A stretch of DNA of 64,000 nt from Bradyrhizobium sp. 170 (GTDB lineage: Bacteria > Pseudomonadota > Alphaproteobacteria > Rhizobiales > Xanthobacteraceae): positions 6,014,001 through 6,078,000 of the forward strand of contig NZ_CP064703.1 in NCBI RefSeq assembly GCF_023101085.1, written 5' to 3'. Made by a program: the position numbers and the translations under genes. Positions within the stretch are counted from its first letter, which is position 1, and every line of letters starts with the position of its first letter. Below are positions 1-9,114 of this stretch, one piece after another. Below the pieces are notes generated by a model. The model ran no database searches, was not told the origin of the DNA, and saw only the letters and a list, made by a program, of their open reading frames with translations.

Positions 1-18
1 ATATCGGAGGACGATCAA

Positions 19-195
19 ATGGATTTATCGGCGATCATCAGAAGAGCGATTGAAATCGGCGACCAGCATGGGTTCATCACATTTGACCAAATTAACGAGC
101 TCGCGCCGTCGTCTGCCCACAGGCTTGAGCCCGATATTATCGAAGCTCTCTTCGACGCCTTGAGTGCCCGGGGAATAGACGTCAGAGAGGCGTAA
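19..195 (+). CDS. Stand-alone sigma-70 region 1.1-like small protein
   Basis: This 58-residue ORF starts at an ATG eight bases after a clear CGGAGG ribosome site (5-10). The protein reads as one compact helical domain: an N-terminal helix with IIRRAIEIGDQHGFIT, then FDQINEL, and a C-terminal helix ending LSARGIDVREA. That layout (G-x-[IL]-T-[FY]-[DE]-[EQ]-[IL]-N-x-L, then an I-E-x-L-x-x-L-x-x-x-GI-x-V-x-E segment) is the layout of region 1.1 of primary sigma factors, which blocks DNA binding by free sigma. No sigma region 2-4 follows, so it would be a free-standing 1.1 domain. A role in modulating RNA polymerase is inference only. Confidence 0.75.
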   Translation: MDLSAIIRRAIEIGDQHGFITFDQINELAPSSAHRLEPDIIEALFDALSARGIDVREA

Positions 196-270
196 GGCCG
201 CCGCGCTTGGTTCCTTGACGCCAGTCTGTGCTAGAACGCATCAGTGCGAAATCTATTTAAAGTGAAACAG

Positions 271-1035
271 ATGCGGTCACGGGTTTTTCTGGTTGCGGCG
301 TTGCTATCGATCGTACTTCCGGCCAGCCAGAGTTCGGCCGCCACCGCCATCGTCCGGGATGGCAGCACGCTTCAGCTCGGCAACGTCACCTACCGGCTCG
401 ACGGCATCGAGGCGCCCACCGTCGATCAACTCTGCATCGACCAGAATGCCGATAGCTGGACCTGCGGTATCGAGGCGCGCGATCAGTTGGCAAAACTGCT
501 CGGCGGCAAACAGGTCCGCTGCGACGATCTGGGTCCCGATCCCGCCTACAAGAAACGGCGTATCGGTGTGTGCAAGATCGAGGGCGACACCACAAGTCTC
601 AGCCAGTTGCTGGTCCGCAACGGCTTTGGCTTGAATGTCGAAGCTTCCGCCAGCGGCCGCTTCCAGGCGGACGAGGCGCGCGCCAAAGACGACCGCCAGG
701 GCCTGTGGAAAGGCTGCTTCGTCGCGCCGCGCGAGTTCCGCGCGGCCAGGAAGGACGGCACCCTGCTCGGTGCCTCCTGCCGCGCTGATCGCGACCGCGA
801 AATCCGCGAGGCCTTGTTCCCCGAGGATCTCGTGATGCCGGCGAGCTGCAACATCAAGGGCAAATACGCCGTCCGCGCCCGCGTCACCGGGAACCTCGGC
901 ATCTACCACCTCCAGATGTGCCGCTCCTATCCGGGCCTGACCAAGCCGGACCGCTGGTTCTGTTCCGAGGAAGATGCGCAAGCCGCCGGGTTCCGCAGGG
1001 CTTATAACTGCCGATCAACCACAAGGAGCAAATGA
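271..1035 (+). CDS. Secreted thermonuclease-like (SNase-fold) protein
   Basis: The protein has a signal peptide (MRSRVFLVAALLSIVLPAS, cleavage near SSA) followed by an SNase-like domain: IVRDGSTLQLGNVTYRLDGIEAP, then RIGVCKI, and ARAKDDRQGLWKGCF, matching the usual D-G-D-T/RL-x-GIdaPE and A-r-x-x-x-x-GlW motifs. Several catalytic positions are altered: DGS replaces DGD, EAPT replaces the usual APE, and RRIGVC replaces YgR-x-lg. Nuclease activity is therefore uncertain. About 80 extra C-terminal residues with paired cysteines follow the domain. The open frame extends upstream to a GTG at 244, but the ATG at 271 starts exactly at the signal peptide and is preferred. Neither start has a strong ribosome site. 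Confidence 0.7.
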   Translation: MRSRVFLVAALLSIVLPASQSSAATAIVRDGSTLQLGNVTYRLDGIEAPTVDQLCIDQNADSWTCGIEARDQLAKLLGGKQVRCDDLGPDPAYKKRRIGVCKIEGDTTSLSQLLVRNGFGLNVEASASGRFQADEARAKDDRQGLWKGCFVAPREFRAARKDGTLLGASCRADRDREIREALFPEDLVMPASCNIKGKYAVRARVTGNLGIYHLQMCRSYPGLTKPDRWFCSEEDAQAAGFRRAYNCRSTTRSK

Positions 1036-1091
1036 AGCTGGCAATCGCGCCACTTCTTGTGTGAAAGTGCAGGCAGAGGTTGCCGGCACGC

Positions 1092-3551
1092 ATGACCACT
1101 TCCGACACTTCAAGCGTCTTGCCCGAAGCTGCCGCTGAGCGCTTGCGGCGACATCTCCAGCAAATCGCGAGCGAACGCGATCGGGCTCATCGCGCCCTGC
1201 AGGAACGCGAGGCGGAACTGGTGCGGATCCAGCGCATCGCCGGTGTCGGCGGTCTCGAAATCGATTTCCGTGACGGCGTCAAGAACCGCCGCTCCCCCGA
1301 ATATCTCCTGGTGCACGGCTTGCCGCCCGACGCGGCCAATGAGACCTATGAGGAATGGGTCAGCCGAATCCATCCCGAGGATCGCGAGCGAACGGTCCAG
1401 CATTTGTTCGACGTCCTAAAGAGCGAGGGCGAGGACTATTCGGCCGAATACCGCATTGTACGGCCGAATGACGGCGCGATGCGCTGGATCCGCGTCGTCG
1501 CCAAGATCGAGCGCGACCGCGACGGCCGCGCGCTGCGCCTGGTCGGCGCCGATTGCGACGTCACCCCTCAAATGCTGGCGCAGGCCACCTTGCGCGAAAG
1601 CGAGGAGCGGTTCCGCCTGATCGCGAACAGCGCGCCGGTGCCGATCTGGGTCACCAAGCTCGATCGCACCCGCTCTTTCCTCAACCAGGCCTATCTCGAT
1701 TTTCTCGGGATGCCGTTCGAGGAAGCCATCGTGTACGACTGGCGCAAGATGCTGCATCCGGACGACCTGCCCCGTTTCCTGCAGGAATTGGTCGCGGGCG
1801 AGGCCTCGCTCAGGCCGTTCGCGCTGGAAGCCCGCTACCAGCGCGCCGACGGCGACTGGCGATGGATGCGATCGGAATCCCAGCCGCGCTGGGACCCGAC
1901 CGGCGCCCACATCGGCTTCATCGGCGTCGCCCACGACATCACGTCAGCCAAGCAGGCCGAGCACGATCTGCGCCGGCTGAATGAAATCCTCGAATTGCGG
2001 ATCACCGAGCGGACGGCACAACTGGAATCCAGCGAAGCCCAGATGCGCGCGATCTTCGAGACCAGCCATCAGTATCAGGGGCTGCTCAACGCGCACGGCG
2101 ACGTCTTGCATTCGAACAGCACCTCGCTCGCAGGTATCGGCGCAAATGCCAGCGAGGTGATCGGCAAGCCGTTCTGGGAAACGCCGTGGTTCACCGGAAC
2201 CGAAGGCATGCGGGACGCCGTCCGCGACGCCTTCATCGCCGTGATGCGGGGCGAAGAAATCCAGACCGAGATGCGGCTGCAGCTGCCGATCGGCGAGCGT
2301 TATTTCGACTTTGCGATGCGCCCGCTGCGCGACCAGCACGGCGCGATCATCGGCGCGGTGCCGGAGGCCATCGACATCACCGAGCGCCGCCAGGGTGAGG
2401 AAGCGCTGCGCCAGTCGCAGAAGATGGAAGCGGTCGGACAATTGACCGGCGGCGTGGCCCACGATTTCAACAATCTGTTGACCATCATCCGGTCCGCGAC
2501 CGACTTCCTGCGCCGCCGCGAACTGTCGGAAGAGCGGCGCCGGCGCTATATCGACGCGATCTCCGAGACGGTGGAGCGCGCCTCCAAGCTGACCGGACAA
2601 TTGCTTGCATTCGCCCGCAAGCAGCCGCTGAAGCCGCAGGTGTTCAATGTCGGCACCCAGGTTGAGGCGGTGGCGCAACTGATCCGGCCGCTGGTCGGCG
2701 CCCGGATCAGGATCGACGTCGACATCGCCGATCTCCATTGCTTCGCGATCGCCGATGTCGCGCAGTTCGAAACCGCGCTGATCAATCTCGCCGTCAACAG
2801 CCGCGACGCCATGGACAGCGAAGGCCGGCTGAATATCCAGGTCCGGAAGGTGGATGCCATTCCGCCGCTCCGCGCCCAGCCCGCCCGCAGCGGCGACTTC
2901 ATCGCCGTCACCGTGACTGACACCGGCACCGGCATCGAGCCTGCCCTGCTCGAGACCATCTTCGAGCCGTTCTTCACCACCAAGGAAGTCGGCAAGGGCA
3001 CCGGCCTCGGCCTCAGCCAGGCGTTCGGTTTTGCCAAGCAGTCCGACGGCGACATCGCGGTCGTGAGCGACCCCGGCCAGGGCGCGACGTTTACGATCTA
3101 CCTGCCCCAGGCCGCGGTGCCGGCCGATGCCGTCGAGGCGGCGGCGAGCGCCAGCGAACCCGCCGCACGCGGCCGCGGCTACCGCGTCCTCGTGGTCGAG
3201 GACAATGACGACGTCGGACAGTTCTCCACCGAGTTGCTGGAAGATCTCGGATACACCGTCCGCCGCGTCGCCAGCGCGGATGCCGCGCTCGCGATCCTGG
3301 CCGAGGATGAGTTTTCCGCCGATCTGGTGTTTTCCGACGTCATCATGCCCGGGATGAACGGTGTCGAACTCGCCGGCATCGTGCGCGAACGCTATCCCGG
3401 CCTGCCCGTGGTCCTCACCAGCGGCTACAGCAACGTGCTGGCGGAGAATGCCCACCGCGGCTTTGAGCTGATCCAGAAACCCTATTCGGTGGAATTGCTG
3501 TCGCGGATTCTCAGGAAGGCGATTTCCGAGGCGCGGCCACAGCCGGCTTGA
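1092..3551 (+). CDS. Hybrid sensor histidine kinase with PAS domains and C-terminal receiver
   Basis: A soluble hybrid kinase of 819 residues. An N-terminal coiled coil leads into three PAS/PAC units (about 40-165, 175-290, 320-435). The HisKA domain has the H-box motif GGVAHDFNNLL with the phospho-accepting His near residue 457. The HATPase domain has N-box NLAVNSRDAM and G-boxes DTGTGI and GKGTGLGL. The receiver domain has its phosphorylatable Asp near 749 in SDVIMPGMNG. There is no transmembrane segment, so it probably senses a cytosolic signal through PAS. The ATG at 1092 follows GCAGAGGT with 11-base spacing; a TTG at 1080 is the alternative. It converges with the next gene, with 19 bases between stops. 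Confidence 0.9.
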   Translation: MTTSDTSSVLPEAAAERLRRHLQQIASERDRAHRALQEREAELVRIQRIAGVGGLEIDFRDGVKNRRSPEYLLVHGLPPDAANETYEEWVSRIHPEDRERTVQHLFDVLKSEGEDYSAEYRIVRPNDGAMRWIRVVAKIERDRDGRALRLVGADCDVTPQMLAQATLRESEERFRLIANSAPVPIWVTKLDRTRSFLNQAYLDFLGMPFEEAIVYDWRKMLHPDDLPRFLQELVAGEASLRPFALEARYQRADGDWRWMRSESQPRWDPTGAHIGFIGVAHDITSAKQAEHDLRRLNEILELRITERTAQLESSEAQMRAIFETSHQYQGLLNAHGDVLHSNSTSLAGIGANASEVIGKPFWETPWFTGTEGMRDAVRDAFIAVMRGEEIQTEMRLQLPIGERYFDFAMRPLRDQHGAIIGAVPEAIDITERRQGEEALRQSQKMEAVGQLTGGVAHDFNNLLTIIRSATDFLRRRELSEERRRRYIDAISETVERASKLTGQLLAFARKQPLKPQVFNVGTQVEAVAQLIRPLVGARIRIDVDIADLHCFAIADVAQFETALINLAVNSRDAMDSEGRLNIQVRKVDAIPPLRAQPARSGDFIAVTVTDTGTGIEPALLETIFEPFFTTKEVGKGTGLGLSQAFGFAKQSDGDIAVVSDPGQGATFTIYLPQAAVPADAVEAAASASEPAARGRGYRVLVVEDNDDVGQFSTELLEDLGYTVRRVASADAALAILAEDEFSADLVFSDVIMPGMNGVELAGIVRERYPGLPVVLTSGYSNVLAENAHRGFELIQKPYSVELLSRILRKAISEARPQPA

Positions 3552-3570
3552 AGCAAGATGGTCTCCAGCC

Positions 3571-6291
3571 CTACGCGGCGTCCTCGACGCCTGCCCCGCC
3601 CGATGCCAGCAGCGCGCGGACCTCCCGCGCCGGACGCGCCGCGCTGAACAGATAACCCTGCATCTGGGTGCATCCGAGATTCTGCACGGTCTCGCGCTGC
3701 TGCAGGGTCTCGACGCCTTCTGCGGTCGTGACCATGTTGCGGTCGGCGGCGATGCTCACCACCGCGCGGATGATCGAGGCCGACGAGGAATTGCGCGTCA
3801 CTTCCTTGACGAAGGAACGGTCGATCTTGATCTTGTCGAACGGGAAACGCTGCAGATATTGCAGCGAGGAATAACCGGTGCCGAAATCGTCGAGCGCGAT
3901 GTGAACCCCGAGCGCGCGGAGCTGGTTCAGCGTCGCGAGCGCCGCGTCGTCGTCCGCGATCAGGACGGCTTCCGTGATCTCCAGCTCCAGCCGGCGCGGG
4001 TCGAGCCCGGTCTCTGAAAGAACCGAAGCGACCTTCAGCGACAGCGTGTCCGACCGGAACTGGATCGGCGAGACGTTGACGGCAATGCGTACATCGGCCG
4101 GCCAGTTCGCCGCTTCCGCGCAGGCGGTGCGCAACACCCACTGCCCGATCTCCTCGATCAGGCCGGTTTCCTCCGCGACCGGCACGAAGTCGGCCGGAGA
4201 GACCATGCCGCGCACCGGATGCCGCCAGCGCAACAGCGCCTCGCAGCCGGTGACACGATCGCTGCGCAGATCGACCTGCGGCTGATAGTGCAGCTCGAAG
4301 CTGCCCTCGGCCAGCGCCGCGCGCAAGTCCGCCTCCAGCTCGCGGCGATGATTGGCCTGCTGCTCCATAGCGGGATCGAAGAAGCGATAGGTTCTGCGGC
4401 CGGCCGCCTTCGCCGCATACATCGCGAGATCGGCGTTCTTCAGGAGATCGAACAGGTCAGAGCCGTCGCGCGGGGCGACCGCGATGCCGATGCTGGCATC
4501 GCAGGCAAGCTGGTGGCCATCGCAATCGAACGGCGTCCGTAGCGCCTGATAGATCCGCGCGACCAGTGCGTGCACGTCCTCACCGCTCTCGATGCCGTGC
4601 TGCAGGATGGCGAATTCGTCTCCGCCGAGGCGGGCGATGAAATCTTCAGGTCCCACCGACTGGCGCAGCCGTTCCGCCACGCCCTTCAGGAACTCGTCGC
4701 CGATCAGATGTCCCAGCGTATCGTTGATGCGCTTGAACTCGTCGACGTCGATATAGAGGATCGCGAATTCGCGCCCCTCGGTTTCCAGCAGCAACCCTTC
4801 CGCATGGCGCTGGAACAGCGAGCGGTTCGGCAGATTGGTCAGCGCGTCGTAATGGGCGAGATGTTCGATCCTGGCCTGGTCGCGCCGCCCTTCGGTGACG
4901 TCTTCCAATGTCGTGGCCCAGCCACCGTCCGGCGAGCGCTTGAAGATCAGCCGGATCGTGCGCCCGTCCGGCGTCGAGGTCACGGTGTCCTGCACCAGGC
5001 TGCTGTTGGGATCGAGAAACCGGGCGCAATAGGCGTCGACGTCGCCGACAAAGGAGCCGCGCTCCTGACGGTGCTGGATCAGGTCGCGCAGATGACAGCC
5101 GGGTTTGACCACGTCGGTCGAGAGGCCGAACATGTCGATGTATCGGCGGTTGCAGATCACGAGGCGCCCTGAGGAATCGAACAGCAGCAGGCCCTGCGTC
5201 ATGTTGTTGATGGCGGTGTCGAGATGCTGGCTCTTCTCCGAGAGCTTGCGCTGCGCGGCGGCATGCTGCTGGCGTAGCTGGCGCACGATCAGGAAGACCA
5301 TGCCGATCACGACGACGATCGCCAGCGCCGCCGCAAAAAATTGCAACCTGGCCTGCGCTCGCCAGTCGGCGAGCGCAGTCTCCGTTCTGGTGGTCGCGAC
5401 GATCAGGATCGGAAAATGCATCAGCGACTTGACCGCGCCGACCTTGTCTTCGGACAACCGCGCGCTGGTGAAGCGTCCCGAAACATTGCCGTCCAGCGCC
5501 AGCGCTTGCTGAAACGCGTCCGTGTTGGCAACGTTGTGGCCGATCAGCTTGTCGTCCTTGGGATAGCGGGCGATGATGGTGCCGTCGCGGTGAATCATCG
5601 AAATCGCGGTGTCGCTGCCCAGCGCCAGCGATGCGACAAAGTCCTCGAAGTGCGAAGGTTCGACGCCGCGGACGGCGAAGCCGATGATCTCGCCCTGGCG
5701 GCCGGTGATCTTTCGCGCAAAGACCGTCGTCCAGACCTTGGTCACCCTGCTCACGACCGGCTCGACGATCACGTCAGGCGTCGGCTTGCCTGACATGAAC
5801 TCCTGGAAGTAGCGCCGGTCCGTGATGGTCTTGTCCGCCACCGGCCACATCTCGGACGAATTGATCAGCCAGCCCCTGGCGCTCCAGAGATTTAAGGCAC
5901 CCACATGCGGCAGCACCGAGAGCTTCGTGCGCAGCATCTCGTGCGCGCTCAAGGTCGACATCTTGCTTTCGAAGTCGCCGGCGGTGTGGACCCCATCCGC
6001 CCGCAGTCCGGCCACGACGTCTTGCTGGACATGCTGGAGGTCCAGGAGTTGCTGGTCGAAATGCCGCGACAGCAGCAGCGCGTGGTTGTTGAGTTCGCGT
6101 TCGGCAACTTCCAGCGCCCGCTCGCGATATTGCATGGCGAAATAGCCGGTGCCGAGCATGATCGCGATCACGAGCACCGCCGCACTCAGGATCAGCCACT
6201 GGATCGCACCCAGCCTGATCCGCCACGGCTTGCCCGCACCGAACTGCGGCTGGCTCTCCGCGATGACGTCTTGCGATGAATTATTCAGCAT
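3571..6291 (-). CDS. Membrane-bound diguanylate cyclase/phosphodiesterase (Cache-PAS-GGDEF-EAL)
   Basis: A 906-residue inner-membrane c-di-GMP enzyme. A TM segment at about 28-50 and a second near 320-340 bracket a periplasmic Cache-like sensor. A short coiled coil and a PAS unit (LDTAINNMTQGLLLFD) follow. The GGDEF domain carries the intact signature RLGGDEFA near 556-560. The EAL domain carries CEALLRW near 683, DDFGTGYSSL and the KIDRSF motif. Both catalytic signatures look intact, so it could make and break c-di-GMP. The ATG at 6291 is chosen over an upstream TTG at 6330 because the latter adds only an atypical leader. The ribosome site is weak. Confidence 0.9.
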   Translation of the reverse strand: MLNNSSQDVIAESQPQFGAGKPWRIRLGAIQWLILSAAVLVIAIMLGTGYFAMQYRERALEVAERELNNHALLLSRHFDQQLLDLQHVQQDVVAGLRADGVHTAGDFESKMSTLSAHEMLRTKLSVLPHVGALNLWSARGWLINSSEMWPVADKTITDRRYFQEFMSGKPTPDVIVEPVVSRVTKVWTTVFARKITGRQGEIIGFAVRGVEPSHFEDFVASLALGSDTAISMIHRDGTIIARYPKDDKLIGHNVANTDAFQQALALDGNVSGRFTSARLSEDKVGAVKSLMHFPILIVATTRTETALADWRAQARLQFFAAALAIVVVIGMVFLIVRQLRQQHAAAQRKLSEKSQHLDTAINNMTQGLLLFDSSGRLVICNRRYIDMFGLSTDVVKPGCHLRDLIQHRQERGSFVGDVDAYCARFLDPNSSLVQDTVTSTPDGRTIRLIFKRSPDGGWATTLEDVTEGRRDQARIEHLAHYDALTNLPNRSLFQRHAEGLLLETEGREFAILYIDVDEFKRINDTLGHLIGDEFLKGVAERLRQSVGPEDFIARLGGDEFAILQHGIESGEDVHALVARIYQALRTPFDCDGHQLACDASIGIAVAPRDGSDLFDLLKNADLAMYAAKAAGRRTYRFFDPAMEQQANHRRELEADLRAALAEGSFELHYQPQVDLRSDRVTGCEALLRWRHPVRGMVSPADFVPVAEETGLIEEIGQWVLRTACAEAANWPADVRIAVNVSPIQFRSDTLSLKVASVLSETGLDPRRLELEITEAVLIADDDAALATLNQLRALGVHIALDDFGTGYSSLQYLQRFPFDKIKIDRSFVKEVTRNSSSASIIRAVVSIAADRNMVTTAEGVETLQQRETVQNLGCTQMQGYLFSAARPAREVRALLASGGAGVEDAA

Positions 6292-6383
6292 TTCCGCTGC
6301 CCCCACAGGCGCTTGTTGTAGGGAGCACAACCCAAAAGGGCGTTAGCAAAATGAGTTATCGCGAGGTTAAAGCGGCGGCGGAA

Positions 6384-6911
6384 TCAGGCGGTTTCCGCCA
6401 ATTCAGCTTCCTTGAGGCTGCATTCGATCAGCGCGCCGTCGATCGTGAACTCCGAGAACGGCGACAGCGCGGTCGCGGCCTGCAGCGGCGCGAAGAACTG
6501 CGCATCCCCGGGACTCTTCAGAAAGAAGCGAATGTGGCTGGCGGTCATCGTATCCCGCGACAGCCATACGATGCCCGAGAACAGTGCCACCATCATCTGG
6601 GCGTATTGGCCGGCGTCTGCGATCCCCAGTTCATAGACCGGCGACACCAGGATAAAGCGCGCCCGCAGGATCGGCGACGGGAATTTGCTCATCATCAGGC
6701 GGCTGACCTGGCAGGCCGCATGAATCCGCTCACCGTCGGAAAGGCAGTACAGGCTGGGGTGGTCGCCGTCCTTGGTCAGGCCGTCATAGGCCGTAAAGCT
6801 TCCCGTCGAAAAAGTCGAAAAGTCCTCGCCGACGCTTTCAGCGTCCTTCTTCCACTGGCCCTTGATCGACCGCCAGGACCTGTCCGGCTCTTTCATCGGC
6901 AGAAGGCGCAT
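6384..6911 (-). CDS. Hypothetical protein, unknown family
   Basis: I do not recognise this 175-residue soluble protein. It has no signal peptide or obvious membrane helix and ends in an acidic tail (SLKEAELAETA). A central block (FILVSPVYELGIADAGQYAQMM) and HIRFFLKSP look like alternating strand and helix, so a small alpha/beta domain is plausible. It lies upstream of the GGDEF-EAL gene in the same orientation, 92 bases away, so the two could be co-transcribed. An internal ATG at 6896 is an alternative start. No good ribosome site is visible before either. Confidence 0.6.
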   Translation of the reverse strand: MRLLPMKEPDRSWRSIKGQWKKDAESVGEDFSTFSTGSFTAYDGLTKDGDHPSLYCLSDGERIHAACQVSRLMMSKFPSPILRARFILVSPVYELGIADAGQYAQMMVALFSGIVWLSRDTMTASHIRFFLKSPGDAQFFAPLQAATALSPFSEFTIDGALIECSLKEAELAETA

Positions 6912-7248
6912 GACTAACCAGAGGTTAATGCAAATATTGATGCCGGTATTTTACGGGCAGCGGCTAAACGTTTGCTTACATTAGCGGCCGCCACGCAAAT
7001 ATTTGTTCGGCCTCGCAAAACCACTACCTTGGCGAGCGTTTTTCCGTGGCATTTCCTCGCGGGATCGGCCTCGCTGCAGCCAGTGAACGTGTCGGCGCGA
7101 AGCGGCCACAGGAACGATCGGGCTTGGTGCGGGTTTTCCCGTATCGACGTTTTCCCCCCGCGACGTCGAACTCGAGCCCCGCCGAACATCCCGTGAAAAT
7201 CCTCTGGACGGGGTTGGCGGGGCTCCTTTAATTTCGGTTGAAGGACGG
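6912..7248. other. Intergenic region between divergent genes
   Basis: These 337 bases separate the divergent hypothetical and PAP2 genes. The left half is AT-rich for this genome and holds two copies of GCAAATATT (around 6931 and 6996). Promoters for both directions are expected here. Open frames in it have no ribosome site and a poor protein-like composition. Confidence 0.4.
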
Positions 7249-7815
7249 ATGATGGCGCTGTTTCGGATAAGGCCAACCCAGGCCGACATCGAAATCGCGG
7301 AACGGATTTCGGACCACACCAATCCGGAGGTCGAACAGATTGCCAAGGTTCTTACCTGGGGCGCCGACGAGCATGTCGTTTGCGCGCTCGCCGCAGGCTG
7401 GTGGCTCTACTGCAGACATCGAAGCGCGCGCCATCGTACCGACAGCAACCATATCCTGCTGACGACGGTCGCCGTTACGCTTCTGCCGCATCTGTTGAAG
7501 TCGATCTTCGACCAGAAGCGCCCTGACCGTCTGATGCTCCGCGGGCACCTTCGCGGCGTGCCGTTCTCGGGAAAACCTCTCGACGCCTTTCCATCCGGCC
7601 ATGCCATCCATGTCGGCGCGCTGGCATCGGCCGCTACAAAGTTACCGCCCGCGCAACGCAACCTGGCCTGGTCGATCGGCGCGGGCCTCGTCCTGACGCG
7701 GATCGTTCTCCTTGCGCACTGGACCAGCGATGTCATCGCCGGCCTTGCGATCGGCGCTGCGGTCGAACGGCTGCTCCGGCGCTGGACGGGTTTCGGATTG
7801 TCGCGCCGGGAATAG
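7249..7815 (+). CDS. PAP2-family phosphatase
   Basis: A 188-residue PAP2 (phosphatidic acid phosphatase type 2) protein. All three family motifs are visible: KSIFDQKRP (K-x6-RP), PSGHAIHV (PSGH), and RIVLLAHWTSD (R-x5-H-x3-D, usually preceded by S; here it is TRIV). The segments between and after the motifs are hydrophobic, which fits an inner-membrane enzyme that dephosphorylates lipid phosphates or undecaprenyl pyrophosphate. The length is typical of minimal bacterial members. The start ATG follows AAGGAC with five-base spacing. Confidence 0.88.
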   Translation: MMALFRIRPTQADIEIAERISDHTNPEVEQIAKVLTWGADEHVVCALAAGWWLYCRHRSARHRTDSNHILLTTVAVTLLPHLLKSIFDQKRPDRLMLRGHLRGVPFSGKPLDAFPSGHAIHVGALASAATKLPPAQRNLAWSIGAGLVLTRIVLLAHWTSDVIAGLAIGAAVERLLRRWTGFGLSRRE

Positions 7816-7846
7816 TCGACGCCTGCGGTGCCGCCATCCAGCAAGG

Positions 7847-7876
7847 GCCGACGGCGCTCGGCACAGCGCCATCGGC
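7847..7876. terminator. Hairpin between convergent genes
   Basis: A 12-base stem (one C-A mismatch) around a six-base loop lies in the 73-base gap between the convergent PAP2 and ferritin-like genes. There is no T-tract on either side, so it is only a possible bidirectional terminator. Confidence 0.35.
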
Positions 7877-7888
7877 CGGCTTTCAGTC

Positions 7889-8380
7889 TTACGCCGCGGC
7901 CTCGTAGTTGACCGCGGTCTCCGCGATCTTGGTCAGGGCTTCGTCGGTCTTCTTCTCTTCGGCCAGGGTCTGGTCGATCAGCTTCACGGCTTGCGGATTA
8001 TTGAGCTTGGCTGCCCAGGCCTTCAGCGTGCCGTAACGCGAAATCTCGTAATGCTCGACCGCTTGAGCCGCGGCCAGCAGGCCGGCGTCGAGCGCAGGCG
8101 TATCGGCATACTCCTCCATGATCTCCTTGCCTTCATCGAGAATGCCCTCGATGGCATCGCACTTCTTGCCGCGCGCGGCCTTGCCGAGCAGCTCGAATAT
8201 CTGTTCCAGGCGCTCGACCTGTCCCTCGGTCTCGCCATGGTGCTTTTCGAACGCGGCCCGCAGCTTGTCCGAATTCGCCGCCTTCGCCATTTTCGGCAGC
8301 GCCTTCAGGATCTGCTTTTCGGCGTAATAGATGTCCTTGAGCGTATCGAGAAATAGTTCGTTGAGGTCTTTCTCAGCCAT
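7889..8380 (-). CDS. YciE/YciF-type ferritin-like protein (DUF892)
   Basis: A 163-residue all-alpha protein of the YciE/YciF ferritin-like family. It begins MAEKDLNELFLDTLKDIYYAEKQ, a diagnostic opening. The carboxylate/His residues expected of a di-metal four-helix bundle are present: E in YYAEKQ, ExxH-like KHHGETEGQ, the E/H pair in AVEHYEISRYG, and EEKKTDEAL. Members are linked to stress, but the biochemical role is not settled. An in-frame ATG lies 12 bases upstream, but GGAGGA sits between the two ATGs, so the downstream one is the true start. Confidence 0.9.
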   Translation of the reverse strand: MAEKDLNELFLDTLKDIYYAEKQILKALPKMAKAANSDKLRAAFEKHHGETEGQVERLEQIFELLGKAARGKKCDAIEGILDEGKEIMEEYADTPALDAGLLAAAQAVEHYEISRYGTLKAWAAKLNNPQAVKLIDQTLAEEKKTDEALTKIAETAVNYEAAA

Positions 8381-8451
8381 GTCGTCCTCCATTGTTGGCG
8401 GGCGGACAACATTGAATCGAACGGAATGGTTCCTAAGCCGCGCGCGACGCC

Positions 8452-8904
8452 TCAGCCGCGTGCGGTCTCAAGATCGATCAGCGCAATCCCGAGCTCCGCC
8501 CGCTTCTTTCGTCGAAGCGTTGCCGGGACTTCGGTCAGGATCACCTCGAGCGTCGGCCTCACCGTGCCTGCCAGCAGGTGGCCGCCGCGGGTGGAGCCGT
8601 CGGCCAGCCCCAGCACGATGTGGACATGGAGGCTGGGCTTGCCGTCATCGCCGACCGCTATGTCCCCGATCGCACTGAGCACCTCGCATTGCTCGTTGAC
8701 CTCGATCTTGCGGTAGCTCTTCGAGGCGATATCGAACCAGCCGACCGTGGCCCGTTCGAATGCGCCGATCGCCGTCAGCGAGGCCGCGGAAATCGCTGAT
8801 TCATTGGCGAAACGGGTGAGCGCTGCAAACGCCTCCTCACCCGTGTCAAGAATGATGACGTGAACCTGCGGCTGCTCGTCGGCGCCGATGCGCTTGCTCT
8901 TCAT
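8452..8904 (-). CDS. PCC/DUF296-domain protein
   Basis: A 150-residue single-domain protein of the PCC (plants and prokaryotes conserved, DUF296) family. Family features seen are LTAIGAFERATVGWFD, HVHIVLGLADGSTRGGHLL and EVILTEVP. The conserved HxH and GGH positions are thought to form a metal site in trimeric bacterial members. The function is unknown; DNA binding is shown only for plant AT-hook fusions. The start ATG at 8904 follows GAGGTCACCT. The frame upstream to 9099 is low-complexity and unlikely to be translated. Confidence 0.85.
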   Translation of the reverse strand: MKSKRIGADEQPQVHVIILDTGEEAFAALTRFANESAISAASLTAIGAFERATVGWFDIASKSYRKIEVNEQCEVLSAIGDIAVGDDGKPSLHVHIVLGLADGSTRGGHLLAGTVRPTLEVILTEVPATLRRKKRAELGIALIDLETARG

Positions 8905-9114
8905 AGGTGACCTCGCAAATTGCCGATCAGGCCGCGCTACGCCTGCAGCTCGACGGTTGCGCCCGCCTTCTTGAGGCGGCTCGCGCGGCACTCCCCGGTC
9001 AATCGGCGTCGGCAGACATCGTTCCCAGCGGTCTGAAGCGAGCCCCTTTGCGGCGCCGGAGGCGCGCGTTTGGAACCCCTCAATTCGAGGAAAGTTCAAT
9101 AGGTGGAGATGGCA

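Noticed and set aside
304..981. Long minus-strand frame opposite the nuclease gene
   Set aside because: It is a GC-rich shadow; the plus strand has the signal peptide and family motifs.
1944..3455. 503-codon minus-strand frame opposite the first hybrid kinase
   Set aside because: Composition is His/Gly/Asp-rich shadow sequence; all kinase motifs are on the plus strand.
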